Part shown: positions 52,206-64,000 of the stretch, one piece after another | Position numbering within the stretch: the first letter of the stretch is position 1 | Layout: every line of letters begins with the position of its first letter | From: Bugula neritina | Taxonomy: Eukaryota; Bryozoa; Gymnolaemata; Cheilostomatida; Bugulidae | DNA length: 64,000 nucleotides | NCBI GenBank assembly: GCA_964035545.1 | Contig: OZ037766.1 | Location: forward strand, 9,495,722-9,559,721 | Direction of reading: 5' to 3' | The notes under the pieces: model-generated | Database searches by the model: none | What the model was told of the DNA's origin: nothing | What the model saw: only the letters and a program-made list of their open reading frames with translations | Position numbers and translations under genes: made by a program

Positions 52206-55200
52206 ATGGCGTCTATCCATTGGAACAAAAAGATAGTATGTAGGTAAGAAATTCTATGGTCAAGGAAAATTATGTGCATATCAACGTGTTTCTCTTATTT
52301 ATTGAAGCAATTTCACTTTTATTAGAAATGCTAAATTTGGTGTTCTAATTGCACGGTTTTTATTGTTAATATTCATGCATTTGGGTAACTGTGTAGTAAG
52401 TGTAAAGATATGCTTTCAACTGTGCATATAGCATTTTATTATTGTATTCATACTTTTAGGGAATGGAAAATAATGTTATTTATTTGAGCTGAGTTTATAT
52501 GGATTAAGAAGTGTGGATTGTTTGCTAAGTTACAAACAATATTTTCATGTTTAATATATTTCTATGGAATTTAAATAAGTATGAGATTGCAGAAATATGT
52601 CTTAGGTTAATGTACTGATAGGCTTATAATTTTCCAGATTGAAAATTGCTATTTCAATCGTTTTGGATAAGGTATGATCTCCAGTAAAACTTTATGCTTT
52701 GTAAAGTTTTATAGCATAGCTATCCCGGGCTGCTTTGGTAGGCCGGGTTTGCATTTTGTGTGGGGTTTATGATCAGTTATCAATCTATATAGCAAAATTA
52801 CTTGTAATTATTAAGCTACATCGCAAGCTCAGCTATAACACCCAGGCTTCATAGCCAGCTTGACTAAGCTATTCTAACATATTTCTAAATATAAACAGTG
52901 CAAATGAGGATGTATACAATACAAAGTAGTACTTCCACAGTAAGACGCTGCTATGTACGGAATCACAAGGTTTCAGGTCGAATTTGGAGCCAGTTTGAAT
53001 TATTAATCATCAAATGGAGTAGGGCAGCAGCCAGCAACTATAACAGAGCAACATTAGAGTAAAACTCTACTTGCTTCATATGCCCATTGTTTGAGTAAAT
53101 GCATTCCCATCTAGTTGTCCAATTAATATTATATATTGAAAGCAAATTTCTTAACATCAATTCTCAAAAGTACTTGTGTGTAGAAGTTTTTATGAAATTT
53201 AAATTCTCAAATGGTCTATTTTATTATCAATCTCATCATATGATACTCAAAGTTTTCTAGTATGTAGTTCTTGTAAATGTATGTATATATTAAAGCTATA
53301 AATAAAAACTGGTTAGGTATTTATGAGCCTCGTTTTGATAGCTTGTTAGGTAATCACTAAACCAACATGGATCAATTTTATAATTCCATGGGCTATGAAG
53401 CTTAGTTATTTTGTTTCTTTTTAATGCCTCAGTAAATTATTCTTATTGGTCTGAAAAATACACTGCAAAAAGATGCTATTAAATACTGGTCTGGTCTATT
53501 TAGCTAACCTAACCTAACCCATAATATATACTACTTGACAATGTAGTAACACATTTACAGGTTTTCGTAATTTGAGCTACTGTTTAATAAAATATAGAAA
53601 GGTAACTTACTCCAGGTGATGGTTTTACCACGGGCACCTAATAACATGCAGATGAAACCCTTAACGCTACAATACCAAAATAACTCCGCTATGATTGTTA
53701 ACTAGAGCTTCCATTATACAGGCTATTAAGGGATATTCGAAAGTGCTACCTCACCCCTCCTTTTGCATCAGCTCAAAGAACACACCAATGCTTCCAATTT
53801 CTAATTTTTGTATAATATTTACTTGCCTTCAGTTTTCCCTCTGTCTAATGCATGCAACATCTCTTATTACACCCATGGTCTTTCCTTATTTCACACTACT
53901 TATACTACAAACATTTTTTCTCATACATGTAGAATTAATTCCCTTGCAGTTTTACTTCACATGCCCTCATTTCATGCTTTTCAAATCATTGTCACTTGTT
54001 TAGCTTTTAGGTATATTTGCTGTATGTGTACAAAAAGTAACCTCAGTTTAGACTGTAGAGTGTAGAAGATACTTTTGCCTAATCTTGCCACCTATTTTCA
54101 ACAGTTCTAAATCTGTTTCACTATTTTGCTAGACAACCTCTTTTTTCAATTCACCAGCATTATTCTAATTTAGTAGTAGCCAGTAATTCAATAAAATTAA
54201 TATAGCCATACTTTTATTAACCTTTAGCCTAACATCTTTCAAATAATCAAACCAATTTCTATTTTGGTTGGGTCATAATTATGCTTATGTAGTTGCAACC
54301 CCAAACTGTGGTTAGGCCTACTATAAGTTAACCAAAACAGATACAAAAATAAGATGAAGGAGCTTTGTGAATTAAATTTAAGTGTCTAACATAGAAAAAT
54401 GTATTTCAAAACTTGATCAACTAAACTAAAATTAATAGTCAGTGATTATCTAAACATGGTTTGTGCAAATTGGTTGGAGTAAAAAAATTCAAGTGCTTAG
54501 AATTTACAAGCTGAGACAAGGCCTAGCTTGTAAATTTGTGCAAAAAGTCCATAAAGCTTCAATCCTTTTTTTGCAGCTTTTCAACAATCTTTCAACAATC
54601 TTAATAAATTTCATAAGTACACTTTTTACCATAATCTGCTTTCTATACACTTTTGCTAAGTTATATTTGCATTTTATGTAATGAATGTTGAAATATTCTT
54701 GTAACTTCACAGTGGCAAATGTCAACAAGCAAACAGGAAATGGGTACAGATATTGGCATTTCTTTTGTGTTTTATTGCTGTTGTCGGAGCATGTTGGTTT
54801 TTCAACATCAAGTGAGTCTCAGTAAACATATTTATCTACATATGTAAGTTAATATTATGATTGCGGTAATAATCTAGCAGCTTTTTTTTCTCAAAATGCT
54901 TACAAGTTTTCTACTGTTTTATTAGTTATATATTAGTTATAATAAACAATGTATCTAGCACAACGGTCTGCTTTCAACTTTAGCTTGCTATGATCAATAT
55001 TGCTGATAATGGTAATGACAATCTGGAATAATTCTCATATACAATGTATCTGTATTTATTTATTGTTTTGTAGTCCCCTGCATTCTAAAGTAAATCTAGA
55101 TAATTTGGATGAAAGTTTAAAAGGCCAACTAATCGAAGGGCTGTTGAAACTATCAGATATAGTTGCTGAGAGGAGTAAGCCATCTCTAGGAGATACATCT

Positions 55201-58200
55201 AAAGTGTATGACATAGAATCATATATTGAAGTAAGCTTAAACACCCTCTTCTTGTGCAATGATTAGCACCAGTATAACATTGATCAAAAAGTATATAATG
55301 ATATTTTTTCTAAAATTTAAGCCTTTATTTGTTGTTTATTGCACTTTCTACTGTTTGCAGATAAACAAATTATTGTTAAAATTAAGACATGCTGGTATTG
55401 AACCTTCTTCTGTACAAAGCAAACCTGCCTATGAGGGAAGTTTTGTTAACCCAGATATATGTCAGGAAAAATATGCTTATAATAAACTAAATGGTGATTA
55501 CCCTTACTTTTACAAAGGTTAGTATTTACTTAAATCTTATGCATCCTTATAGCATTATTTGTAAATTTTATTCTCACCTATCTCCGCTTTGTCCTGTTTG
55601 GGTAGCGGGGTTATTTGTAAATCTTATAGTTGATGGTAAACAGTAGCCACTCTAAAGGCTGTTGATACTAGAGTACTAAGTCGCTTTCATTCAGGCAGTA
55701 TTATCACCTTAGTGTGTAATTGGTGCCATGGTTTGAAATTCTAGAAATTTGAGCTTATTTCTATAAGTTATAAAATTTTGTTTTTATAAAATGGTGATGT
55801 TTCAGACTATTTTGTGTGTTTGCAGGGTTCAATATTGTCAACTGTACAGAAGCGCCTCCCTTTTATACAGTACTAACAGTTGTATATAATTTTGTTCACT
55901 ATAATGAAAAGTATTATAAGAATATTCCACAAATACTGCATGAAGTCAACAAGGTGTACCCTAAACTCAATATAATAGCTGCGGTACCTTCTAAATTATC
56001 TCTCAACTCTAAAGATTTTAAAGATGTTCAGCTGGTTTCCCTGTCTACTGGGTGAGAAAGTATTTCTGTTTGTCTAGATTGAGTTGTTTTAAACCTTATC
56101 AAACTTACGATAATTTAAAATGCTCCTGAATTGCATCATCATATCTTCAACCTGAATCACTCCTTACACTCTGATGGTAATCTATTCGAACAATGAACAA
56201 ATCAGCTGCTTTTGCCATATTTTTTGTCATTATTTTTTTGTTATTTAAATAAACTGCTTTGAAAAATTATTGTATCTGTGTTTTACAATACACAGATACT
56301 CGGAGATGGCAGTGTGGAATAAAGTTATTAATCGTGTTCAAACCAAATACGTGTACATCGGAAGAAATGTTATTCATTTCACATGGTTTGATAGACTAGA
56401 GAGGTTAGTTCGTGAGATTAATAACCTCAATGCTGTTGTTGTGGCTGCCGCATTCCGCACACTCCGCAGTGGTCACGTGAGTTGAAACTATTATTCTGTT
56501 GTGTATCAAATTAAAACATTCTTATGATTAATTTAAATTCATTCATCATGTTGGTCTTTAAAACAAAATATTTAGGTACTTTCATTGAACTTCTCACTGG
56601 TATGTTTATTAACTGTATATAGTAATTATTGTGTTGTTTGAACTTCATTCCAAGGTCAACATGATGTTGAATCCTTAAATAGCTGCAACTGGCCTTGACC
56701 TAAATGTTTAGTATATCTTTGCATGGTATTTGACTCAATCTTTTCTAATAACTTACTATAATGCAGAAGCCATTATTATGTTCGAAATTTTTCCATGTCA
56801 GGGTGTATGATGTTACATTGGTTCTCCAGTCATAGTCCATTACTTCTTTTAGTTTGCAGCTGCTTCTGTTGCTCAGATACTTATACTATTCACTATTTTA
56901 ATGCAAATTTAGCAGTAAAACATAAAGAGGAAGTTGAGCGATCCATTTTAAAAGATGAAATTGTTTGCATTACAATAATTTAGTGTTTTATGTTATGTTT
57001 AAATATTGTAGTGGTCAATAAAGCGTACTAGTATACACATGTAGTTAAGCCAATCACCAGGAGGCATGTGATTACCACCCCCCCCCCCACCCAGGCGAAG
57101 CAGAATGCTTCCTGACAATTATATAGTGTTTAGTTTTAAGTAGTATGTGAAGGCAGAGAGTAGACTCGTATATGTGTTGTAGAATTTAAATGTATTTTGT
57201 TATCATTTGTACATATTGGACTAACTATAGACTTTATCTCTTACCACCTGTAGAGTGCTTAGAACTATAAGTCAAATAAGATACGGCTGCATTTAGAATC
57301 CACTCTAAGTACGAGGGTCAGTCAATAAGTAGTGGGAATTTTGTTATAACTTTTTATTAGAATAAGATAGAGCTTTACAACTTTTTTCCCTTCTCAACAT
57401 AATCCCCTTCTTTCTCTATGCACTTGTTCTACCTTCCTACAAGGTTCTCAATTCCTGCAAAATAGAATTCCGTCGGCTGGGTTCTGAACCAGTTGCGCGC
57501 AGCTTCAATGACGGCTGCATCAGTAGTGAAGTGCTTGCCTCTTATGTGGCTCTTTAATGGTCCAAAAAGATGGAAATCACTTGGTGCCAAATCTGGACTA
57601 TAAGGAGGGTGTACTAACACCTTCCAACCCAGTTCATCAATTTTTCTGAGTCTTCTCATGCACTCTCTGGCAGCCATAAGACGCTGCGCTTTGTGCACAT
57701 CAGTCAGCATCTTGGCTACCCAGCGTGCGCTGACTTTGTGGGCAATTCCATGTGAAATGCCCATGATCTCAGCAACATCATCAATAGTGAGTCTTCTATC
57801 AGGTTTAACCAGCTTTTCCACTTTAGCTACCGTGTCAGGAGCTGAAACATCCACTGGCCTACCACTTCTTGGCTCATCAGTAATGTCTTCTCGCCCATTC
57901 TTGAATTCATGAACCTACCTATAGCAGCTTGTTTGTGATATAGAGTTTTCCCCATATTGTTCTTTCATTCTACTGTGTATAAGACTTGCTCTGACACCCT
58001 CAGCTGTCAAAAATCTTATAACAGCTCTTTGCTCTATGAGTGCGCATTTTTTCAGCTTGGCGGCCATTTTGAATTTAAATAATATAAAAAGTTGAATCAC
58101 TTGAACGATCAAATTTTGGATATGTTATGGCAACTCCCATTTATAGAAGTCTTGGAAATATTAAATCGCTAGGTAAAATAGAACAACAGCTATGACAAAA

Positions 58201-61200
58201 TTCCCACTACTTATTGACTGACCCTCGTATTATAGTTTGGGAAAATTATAACAATATGATAGTTTGCATACATTTTCTCAAATGATTGAATTACCAAATT
58301 TATCAAATTGCTGTAATTTTGAAGCGTGTCATTTTTTTCACTTGTAAATATTTATAAAGACTGCTATTTTTAAGCGAATTGTTTTAAGTCAAGGATGAAG
58401 CTTGTTGGAATTAAGCAAAGGGTATGATCTGATCTGTTTCGGCTTTGAGCCCCTTACTTTTACACATCAAGCTCAATAATTTAAGGAGAATAGTAACAAA
58501 AAGAGTAGAACCTGTCTGTCTTGGTCATTAGCCTGTTACATAATTGATTGCATAAACAACATCGCAGTTTTAATACAAATCTGATGACTCTTGATGTAAT
58601 ATATTTGGTGTGTTGTAAACCTGTCGCCTACCTTTCCTGTGGTTTTCTTTCTATGATAATAGGCTAGCCTAAACTTGTTTTGTTTTTTATTTCTTGAAAT
58701 ATTTTAGTGGAGTAATGGCTGTGAACAGTCTGTATTTCGAAACTATACTCTGGCGTACCAATACGGCTACTCTGTCTCAGCTCAAGAGTGTTTGCTCTGC
58801 CATCATGTACACGGGCCATTTGTCACCAAGACGCAGCTATTTAAACATGTAAGTTTTCTGTAGATCTGTTATTATAAGTGCGTTGTCTGTGTCTAACAAG
58901 ATTTGTGAGTACGGTTGGTCAATACATATTAATTACAGGTTACCCAATACTACTGTCACTTTGAAATGGGTATGTAGTAATATGAAAAAATGGTAGATTA
59001 TAATAATTTGATAACCAACTCTACATCAAGTAAACATATGTTTTTAGAAACTTATTTATATTCAAGTGAAGTACTTTATGTAGTAAAATATTAGCTGATG
59101 TTAAGTGTTACAGATATTTTAGAGGAAGTTTGCAGCTATAAATATAGTGTTGGGATTTTACATAAGCTGGGAAAGCTTTTCTCTAATTCATTATAGCGTT
59201 CATTTATCATCACAGCTATGCCAGCTATATTATGCTTTTTCCACACTCATTATGGCTACTACACAATAGCAAATCTTTTTTAACTGATATAAAACCCCAG
59301 CATTTTCACTTATCTTTACACTTGTAACTTGCAACTACACTTATAACTTATATCTTATAATGTAATCTTTTTGACATTGCCATATTCTTTCAGTCTGCGA
59401 CAATAAATATTCCTATATACTAAAACAACATATGGGCCTGTATATTCCTAAAAGGCTAGAAACGTATCCATCTACAAAGTTTTACTTTTAACTTAATTTG
59501 TAAAATAGAAAGATGTGTTTTTTACAAAATTTTCACAACCTGGCTGTTTACCTCTTCAACCAATACTTGTATATAAACATTAAATTTATATTTATAATAA
59601 CAAGCATGTGTATTAGCACAATATTTCTATTTTAGATATCCTTGGATTCTTCCATCTCCGCCACAAGTGCATTTGCCGCATTTTTCTTGGATATCAAGAA
59701 GTATGGCAAGATGATTGTGAGTTGTCCCGATGCTATGGCCTTTGTAACAGATGAAAGTCAGCAAGCAACCTCTAGAGCAGATTGGAAAGACTTGGCTTAC
59801 CGAAATCAAGTATGCAAATTTTATTTTTATTGGTTGGTTTTTTTGGCAAGAATTGCAAAACTATTATACAAACACAATTTTTTTTATTCTATAAGTAAGA
59901 CTGTAATTATTTTACTGTTTTCAAAAGATAGGTTTTAAGATTAAGCAGTATTTTTATAAATATAAAGGTTTACGGCATTCAAAGTTGATGGTTATAAAAC
60001 TATCACTTAAAGTAGGTTAAAGTGGTTCATTATGAGATAATCACACTAGCAATATCAGTGGCAGTCTTTTCTATTACCAATTAGGTAGTTTGCAAAATTA
60101 CAATAAATTGGTATTTCTATATGTTTTCAGTTGAATTTTATTCATAGTATTCAACATCTGAAGACTAGTCACACCATCTCTGCTATAATTTAATATTTAC
60201 TGGGGATAGATGCAAAATCATACAGAATAGTTTAACGGTCAAATTTAAGCTAGCAAAAAATAAATTTTTGATCATAGCAAAAGGTTATCCATTATTTTAA
60301 TTAAAAAAAAGTTACAATTGGTTATCATTACTCATGAAATCAGAGTAATGTTTATTGTGTGTGGGCAGTTGCAAGTTGGGAAAGTGTTTTCCAGTCAACT
60401 GCTGTCTCATCTCATCTTAATAACTTTTAGATTGAGAAGATTATGCTAAATTCTGGTGAGCTATTTGAGTTTAACTGTGATGAAGCTAAATCACATTGTC
60501 ATAAAGTTGCCGGTCTCGCTCTTTCCCACTGCTGTCTGAAAGAGTTAGCTGACTTTGTAAAGCTGGTGTTACTAAAGTGCGAGGTGGGTCTGCATTGTTA
60601 GCTGAATTTTATGTTTGCATAACATAAATATTTATACATACATGTATTTATATAGCCTACATGTATACATATATTTATATGTACTTATATTTATACATAC
60701 ATGTATGTATAGGTATATATATTATTTATACATACATATATGTACATTTATTTATACATGCATACATATACACAGAATAGACTATACTATTATATTAAAT
60801 AATTCAGAGTTTCACCTGCATCTGATCCAATCAGAGAGCAGGTTAGTTAGATCGATTTTAGTGCGATAATACTCATAGTTTTCTCACTCCCAATAATCAA
60901 GTTTCATCAGCTGAATACAACACAGTAGTCTGCCTGTTCAATGCAGCCAAATATATGCTTCCCTTGTAAAACTATAATATACAGCGCTTGTCTACAAATT
61001 AGACGATTTTAAAGAGTAGGTATTAGCCATGGTTTGAATGAGTTGATTGCATAATGTTATCTGCCATCTATTTTATCTTCACATCAGTAAAGTATTCTAA
61101 ATATAGATTATTGATTTTGTGAGAGAAACCCGAAGCATGACTAACTATTGTTGACTAATGGGATAAGTTTTCACAAAAAATATGAAGAAACTCTTTCAGC

Positions 61201-62396
61201 CCTCATTGCATATGTTCTTAGAGTGAATACGCTCTCTTCATTATATAATTACTATTTTGTGTTTATTTTAAGGACTTGTTAGATGTACATACATTATATG
61301 CAAAGCTTGGTTACACTATCTAGCCTGGTATTCCTTAGGAAGGAGGTATGCTTTGTGAGATACAAGAGGGAACGTTGATCGGGACCCTCAAATTTAATGG
61401 CATTCTTCCCTGGGAATTGGATGCGGATTTGGCTCTTCACCAGAACAACTACACGGCATTTGCCGAGAAGCTTAAACCTTATTTCACTGGAATGGGCTAC
61501 AAATGGGTGAGCATTGCTTTAGCAAATTATGTATAATTTCAGTTTTGTTGTTGATGTGCTTAAAAATATTTGCAGGTTTCAGAACTTACATACAAGCTTT
61601 ATTGAAACTCGAAAAGTTTGTTTCTTTCACTCAATATGGAATCTCGTTGTTGAGTATTGCTGCTTTAAACTCGAGCGTTAATCTATGTCTGTTTGATTGG
61701 TTTGCCAGAGTAGCGAGGAGCCTCGCATGCACCAAATATTCTCTAAGAACTGGAAAGTTGAACTTTTCACTCAAAAAAGGATGGACACACAGCTTCTGAA
61801 GAATCAAGGAATATCCGGAACCAGAATAAATTTAGATGGAGAGTTTGTGCCCACAAGTGAGAGCCCGGGGTTGATGGGGAGAAACAGGTATACAGTAAAT
61901 TTATGTGCATATACAAGTAGTAGGCAACTGTACATATTAATTGTTACTGTATGTACTAAATGTTTGCACACATAAATACATTTATTTTAGTTTTCATTTT
62001 ATAATTGATATGCTTGTATTATGTGCGTATTTTACTTATTTTTGTTTTATACTACTTGTCACTAATATAACCTGTTCATATAAATGTTTATAATTCAGGA
62101 TTTAGACATGAAACATTTCTAATACAATCTTAACCTGGCTAATGGTTGAAGGATTCCTAGTAGGATATTCAAATTGCACTTTTTATTTTGTTATTTAATT
62201 CTTGATTGTTATTTTATGTAGATATGGTGCTGAAATATACCAGCATGCCTTGCACTGGTCTCAAACAGGCAAACCTTCTAGTTGGGATTTCTATGGAGCT
62301 AAAAAGTTTCCTCCGTGCAAGACACCTGGCCACTCGGGGTGTTTAGATCAATACATTCCTGATGGAAATATCATGTTTAAAGTTCCAAGACCTTAA
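52206..62396 (+). CDS. FKRP-like: FKRP-like (fukutin-related, LicD family) Golgi transferase, intact active-site motif (12 exons, 615 aa)
   Basis: Exons: 52206-52243, 54713-54811, 55074-55230, 55361-55517, 55826-56051, 56296-56476, 58708-58848, 59636-59809, 60431-60583, 61339-61506, 61709-61887, 62222-62396; 1848 nt, all GT-AG and in phase. By homology to FKRP it would transfer a sugar-alcohol phosphate from a CDP donor onto a glycan in the Golgi lumen; the exact substrate is not inferable. Residues 24-43 are a signal anchor after a short cytosolic tail. A stem domain (about 150-385) precedes the LicD-like domain. Zinc-loop cysteines are C407, C414, C425, C426. The core EGTLIGTLKFNGILPWELDAD carries D470 and D472; WKVELF supplies a later acid. 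Exon lengths from 226 nt onward match the - strand paralogue nearly one for one. The first two exons are short and rest on phase and the hydrophobic anchor. It is longer than human FKRP. Confidence 0.9.
57310..58229 (-). mobile_element. Decayed mariner (Tc1/mariner) element with internal deletion
   Basis: Terminal inverted repeats of about 35 bp (CGAGGGTCAGTCAATAAGTA... and its complement) are flanked by TA at 57310-57311 and 58228-58229, the expected target duplication. The - strand transposase frame starts at 58067 (MAAKLKKCALIEQRAV). It contains the N-terminal HTH region and the C-terminal PPYSPDLAPSDFHLF block. The middle, including the first two catalytic Asp regions, is missing: the frame jumps from the region after SARWV to the one before ELGWKVL. 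In-frame TAG codons occur where the family has Trp (57915-57917 and 57429-57431). It is non-autonomous, in intron 6 of the + FKRP-like gene. Confidence 0.93.
57429..58067 (-). pseudogene. Mariner transposase pseudogene
   Basis: One frame interrupted by TAG at 57915-57917 (after CYR) and ended early at 57429-57431 (after LVGR); the complement beyond still reads like the usual C-terminal tail. An in-frame internal deletion removes most of the D,D34D catalytic core, leaving only the third Asp region. Cannot encode an active enzyme. Confidence 0.9.
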
Positions 62397-64000
62397 CATG
62401 TTCTACTTAAAGTTTAATTAACTTTTTTCTTCTAAGGCTCCGCTCATTAACTTTTTGTCAGTTTATACTTTTTGCTATTTTGCTTATTACAAGAATATGT
62501 AATGTTTTTAAATAATTTTTTCAAACTTTATTTAAAATTGTGTTTTTTATTAATGCTTTGAGTTTTTCAATAATGCTACATCATTTTTGTTGATTTGTAA
62601 TTGCCTTAGCAGTATGATTATTTGAATTGTGTATACACTGTTGATAATCAAATTTTGCTAGCTTTTATCTAGTCTTTAAATTTAACATATGAAACTATTG
62701 TATAGGTTGTGAGTGAATAAAATAGTTTTAATGCAGCTGTTGGTGAACCACCAAATCTCTACATTCATATATCTCACCATCATACTGATTGTGTATTATA
62801 TTGGGGGACACAATTCTGTAAGCTACTGAAAGCTTTACTTTTAATATGGATTTTTGTAATGCTTGAGCATAACTTCTTGTTGAAATGTTAAATTGTGAAG
62901 GTTACTTAATAGTACTCAACATCATGTACTACACATTAAAGGTAAAGTACAAATTTATCCCTATATAAACTATGCAATTGTAATTTATGCATGTATATCA
63001 TATTACCTGATATATAAAATTTAGTGTTTCAGAGGTTTTCTATGTTCAATGTATATTTTGTAATAAATTGTGTTTATATGAGGGGGCAAATCCTAAAATA
63101 GCTAGTGTTTGCATATATTGATTTTTATGGTATATTATTTTGCATACAATAATCAGGTAAATTAAATCTAAAGGGCATGTAAGATTCTATAGAAATAGAG
63201 ATAATAAGCATTAAATCCTTGTGGTGAAAGTATAGAGTGACGGAATTCAAGCATTAATTTTAATAAACTTAGGAAGTGATAGCGTTTCGGCTGTGTACAA
63301 TATTCTTATCTATGTGAGTCTGCATTTTCCAGGATAAACCTCCTCAAATCTAAGCAAGGGTCTGTCCTTACACAAGACCACTTTCATGTAAAATAATAAT
63401 GTAGATAAAAAAGCGAAAAACTTCTACCCCACCTAGCAGCTTGATTTATGCAATTAAGCCAGCTTGTAAAAAAGTTTGGGATATTATGTTGGATGCAGAT
63501 ATAGTTTGGGGTCAATGAATGCTGTAATTAGGGAGGATCTCGTGCGAAGGGTTTAGGACATTGAACTATAACATTAAACTATAGTTTCAGTTCAGTGGTT
63601 TAGAATTTAAACTTAGTGCTGCATTTAGCGGTTCATAAACAGTTTGGCTACAGGTCATGAACTGCGATTATATCCCGTCCTATTGTCATAGGTATTATTC
63701 TCCGCCTCTTTTTAAACAGCTGGCCTTGACATTTTTTTTCATATGCAAAGCAATGAAATTTGTCGCTTCATTACAAAATGAAAATAATCAAGATTTATAG
63801 TTCAGATATCAAGGGCATTTGTTACTAAACATCATCGCTGTATAAATTAAAATTGTTGCAACTAACAAAATTGTCAAGTCAAATTGAAGTTCAAATTTAA
63901 AATAAAAATACGTATTGTAATTGTTATGATGAAAGTTTAGTTATACTACTAGTACTACTACTACTCCAGTTACCTCCAGTTACCTCCAGATTACGATCAT
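62397..64000. other. 3' flank of the + FKRP-like gene and intergenic DNA
   Basis: AATAAA at 62716-62721 is a reasonable polyadenylation signal about 320 nt past the stop; more A/T hexamers follow. No coding exon recognised up to the window end. The last 60 nt contain ACT triplets and a duplicated CCAGTTACCT unit. Confidence 0.5.
62716..62721 (+). terminator. Putative polyadenylation signal of the + FKRP-like gene
   Basis: AATAAA in the first 350 nt of the 3' flank. Position is plausible; the hexamer is frequent in this AT-rich DNA. Confidence 0.35.

Noticed and set aside
53500-53520. Short CTAACCTAACC run resembling telomere repeat
   Set aside because: Only about three units; compatible with chance in AT-rich DNA.
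57658-57912. 84-codon + strand ORF
   Set aside because: Antisense of the mariner transposase remnant.

Overview
The window is animal nuclear DNA. It is AT-rich, has GT-AG spliceosomal introns, animal-specific gene families, simple-sequence arrays, SINE fragments and a decayed mariner. The gene families (Shab-type K+ channel, astacin with ShKT modules, Tctex1 protein, FKRP-like LicD proteins) fit an invertebrate; a lophotrochozoan is my guess, not shown by the sequence. Most listed reading frames are chance ORFs. The real genes were rebuilt exon by exon from splice sites and phase, and five models close in frame from ATG to stop.

Layout. 1-1000: 3' end of an unidentified + strand gene. 1000-15866: no convincing gene, but one candidate alternative first exon at 8242. 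15867-27646 (+): a complete Kv2/Shab channel gene in 6 exons (683 aa). 29376-29566: tRNA-derived SINE. 29739-31243 (-): Tctex1-type dynein light chain family protein, 3 exons (189 aa). 31839-36758 (-): secreted astacin metalloprotease with six ShKT modules, 13 exons (574 aa). 36759-40222: (TA)n and an inverted pair of tRNA-like sequences. 40223-47428 (-) and 52206-62396 (+): two head-to-head paralogues of a fukutin-related protein (FKRP)-like type II Golgi enzyme, 604 and 615 aa, with matching exon structures. 47429-52205 between them is repeats and low-complexity DNA. A deletion-derivative mariner sits in an intron of the + copy. 62397-64000: 3' flank.

The most interesting part is the FKRP-like pair. 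The + copy keeps the DxD metal site and the four-cysteine zinc motif. The - copy keeps an intact 604-codon frame and the cysteines but has lost the catalytic acids, so it looks like a pseudoenzyme. One exon plus 26 nt of its downstream intron is nearly identical between the two copies (5 differences in 167 nt, all synonymous) while the other exons are strongly diverged, which points to recent gene conversion between inverted copies. In the - copy a 20-bp minisatellite of about 43 units abuts a splice donor and repeats that donor sequence.
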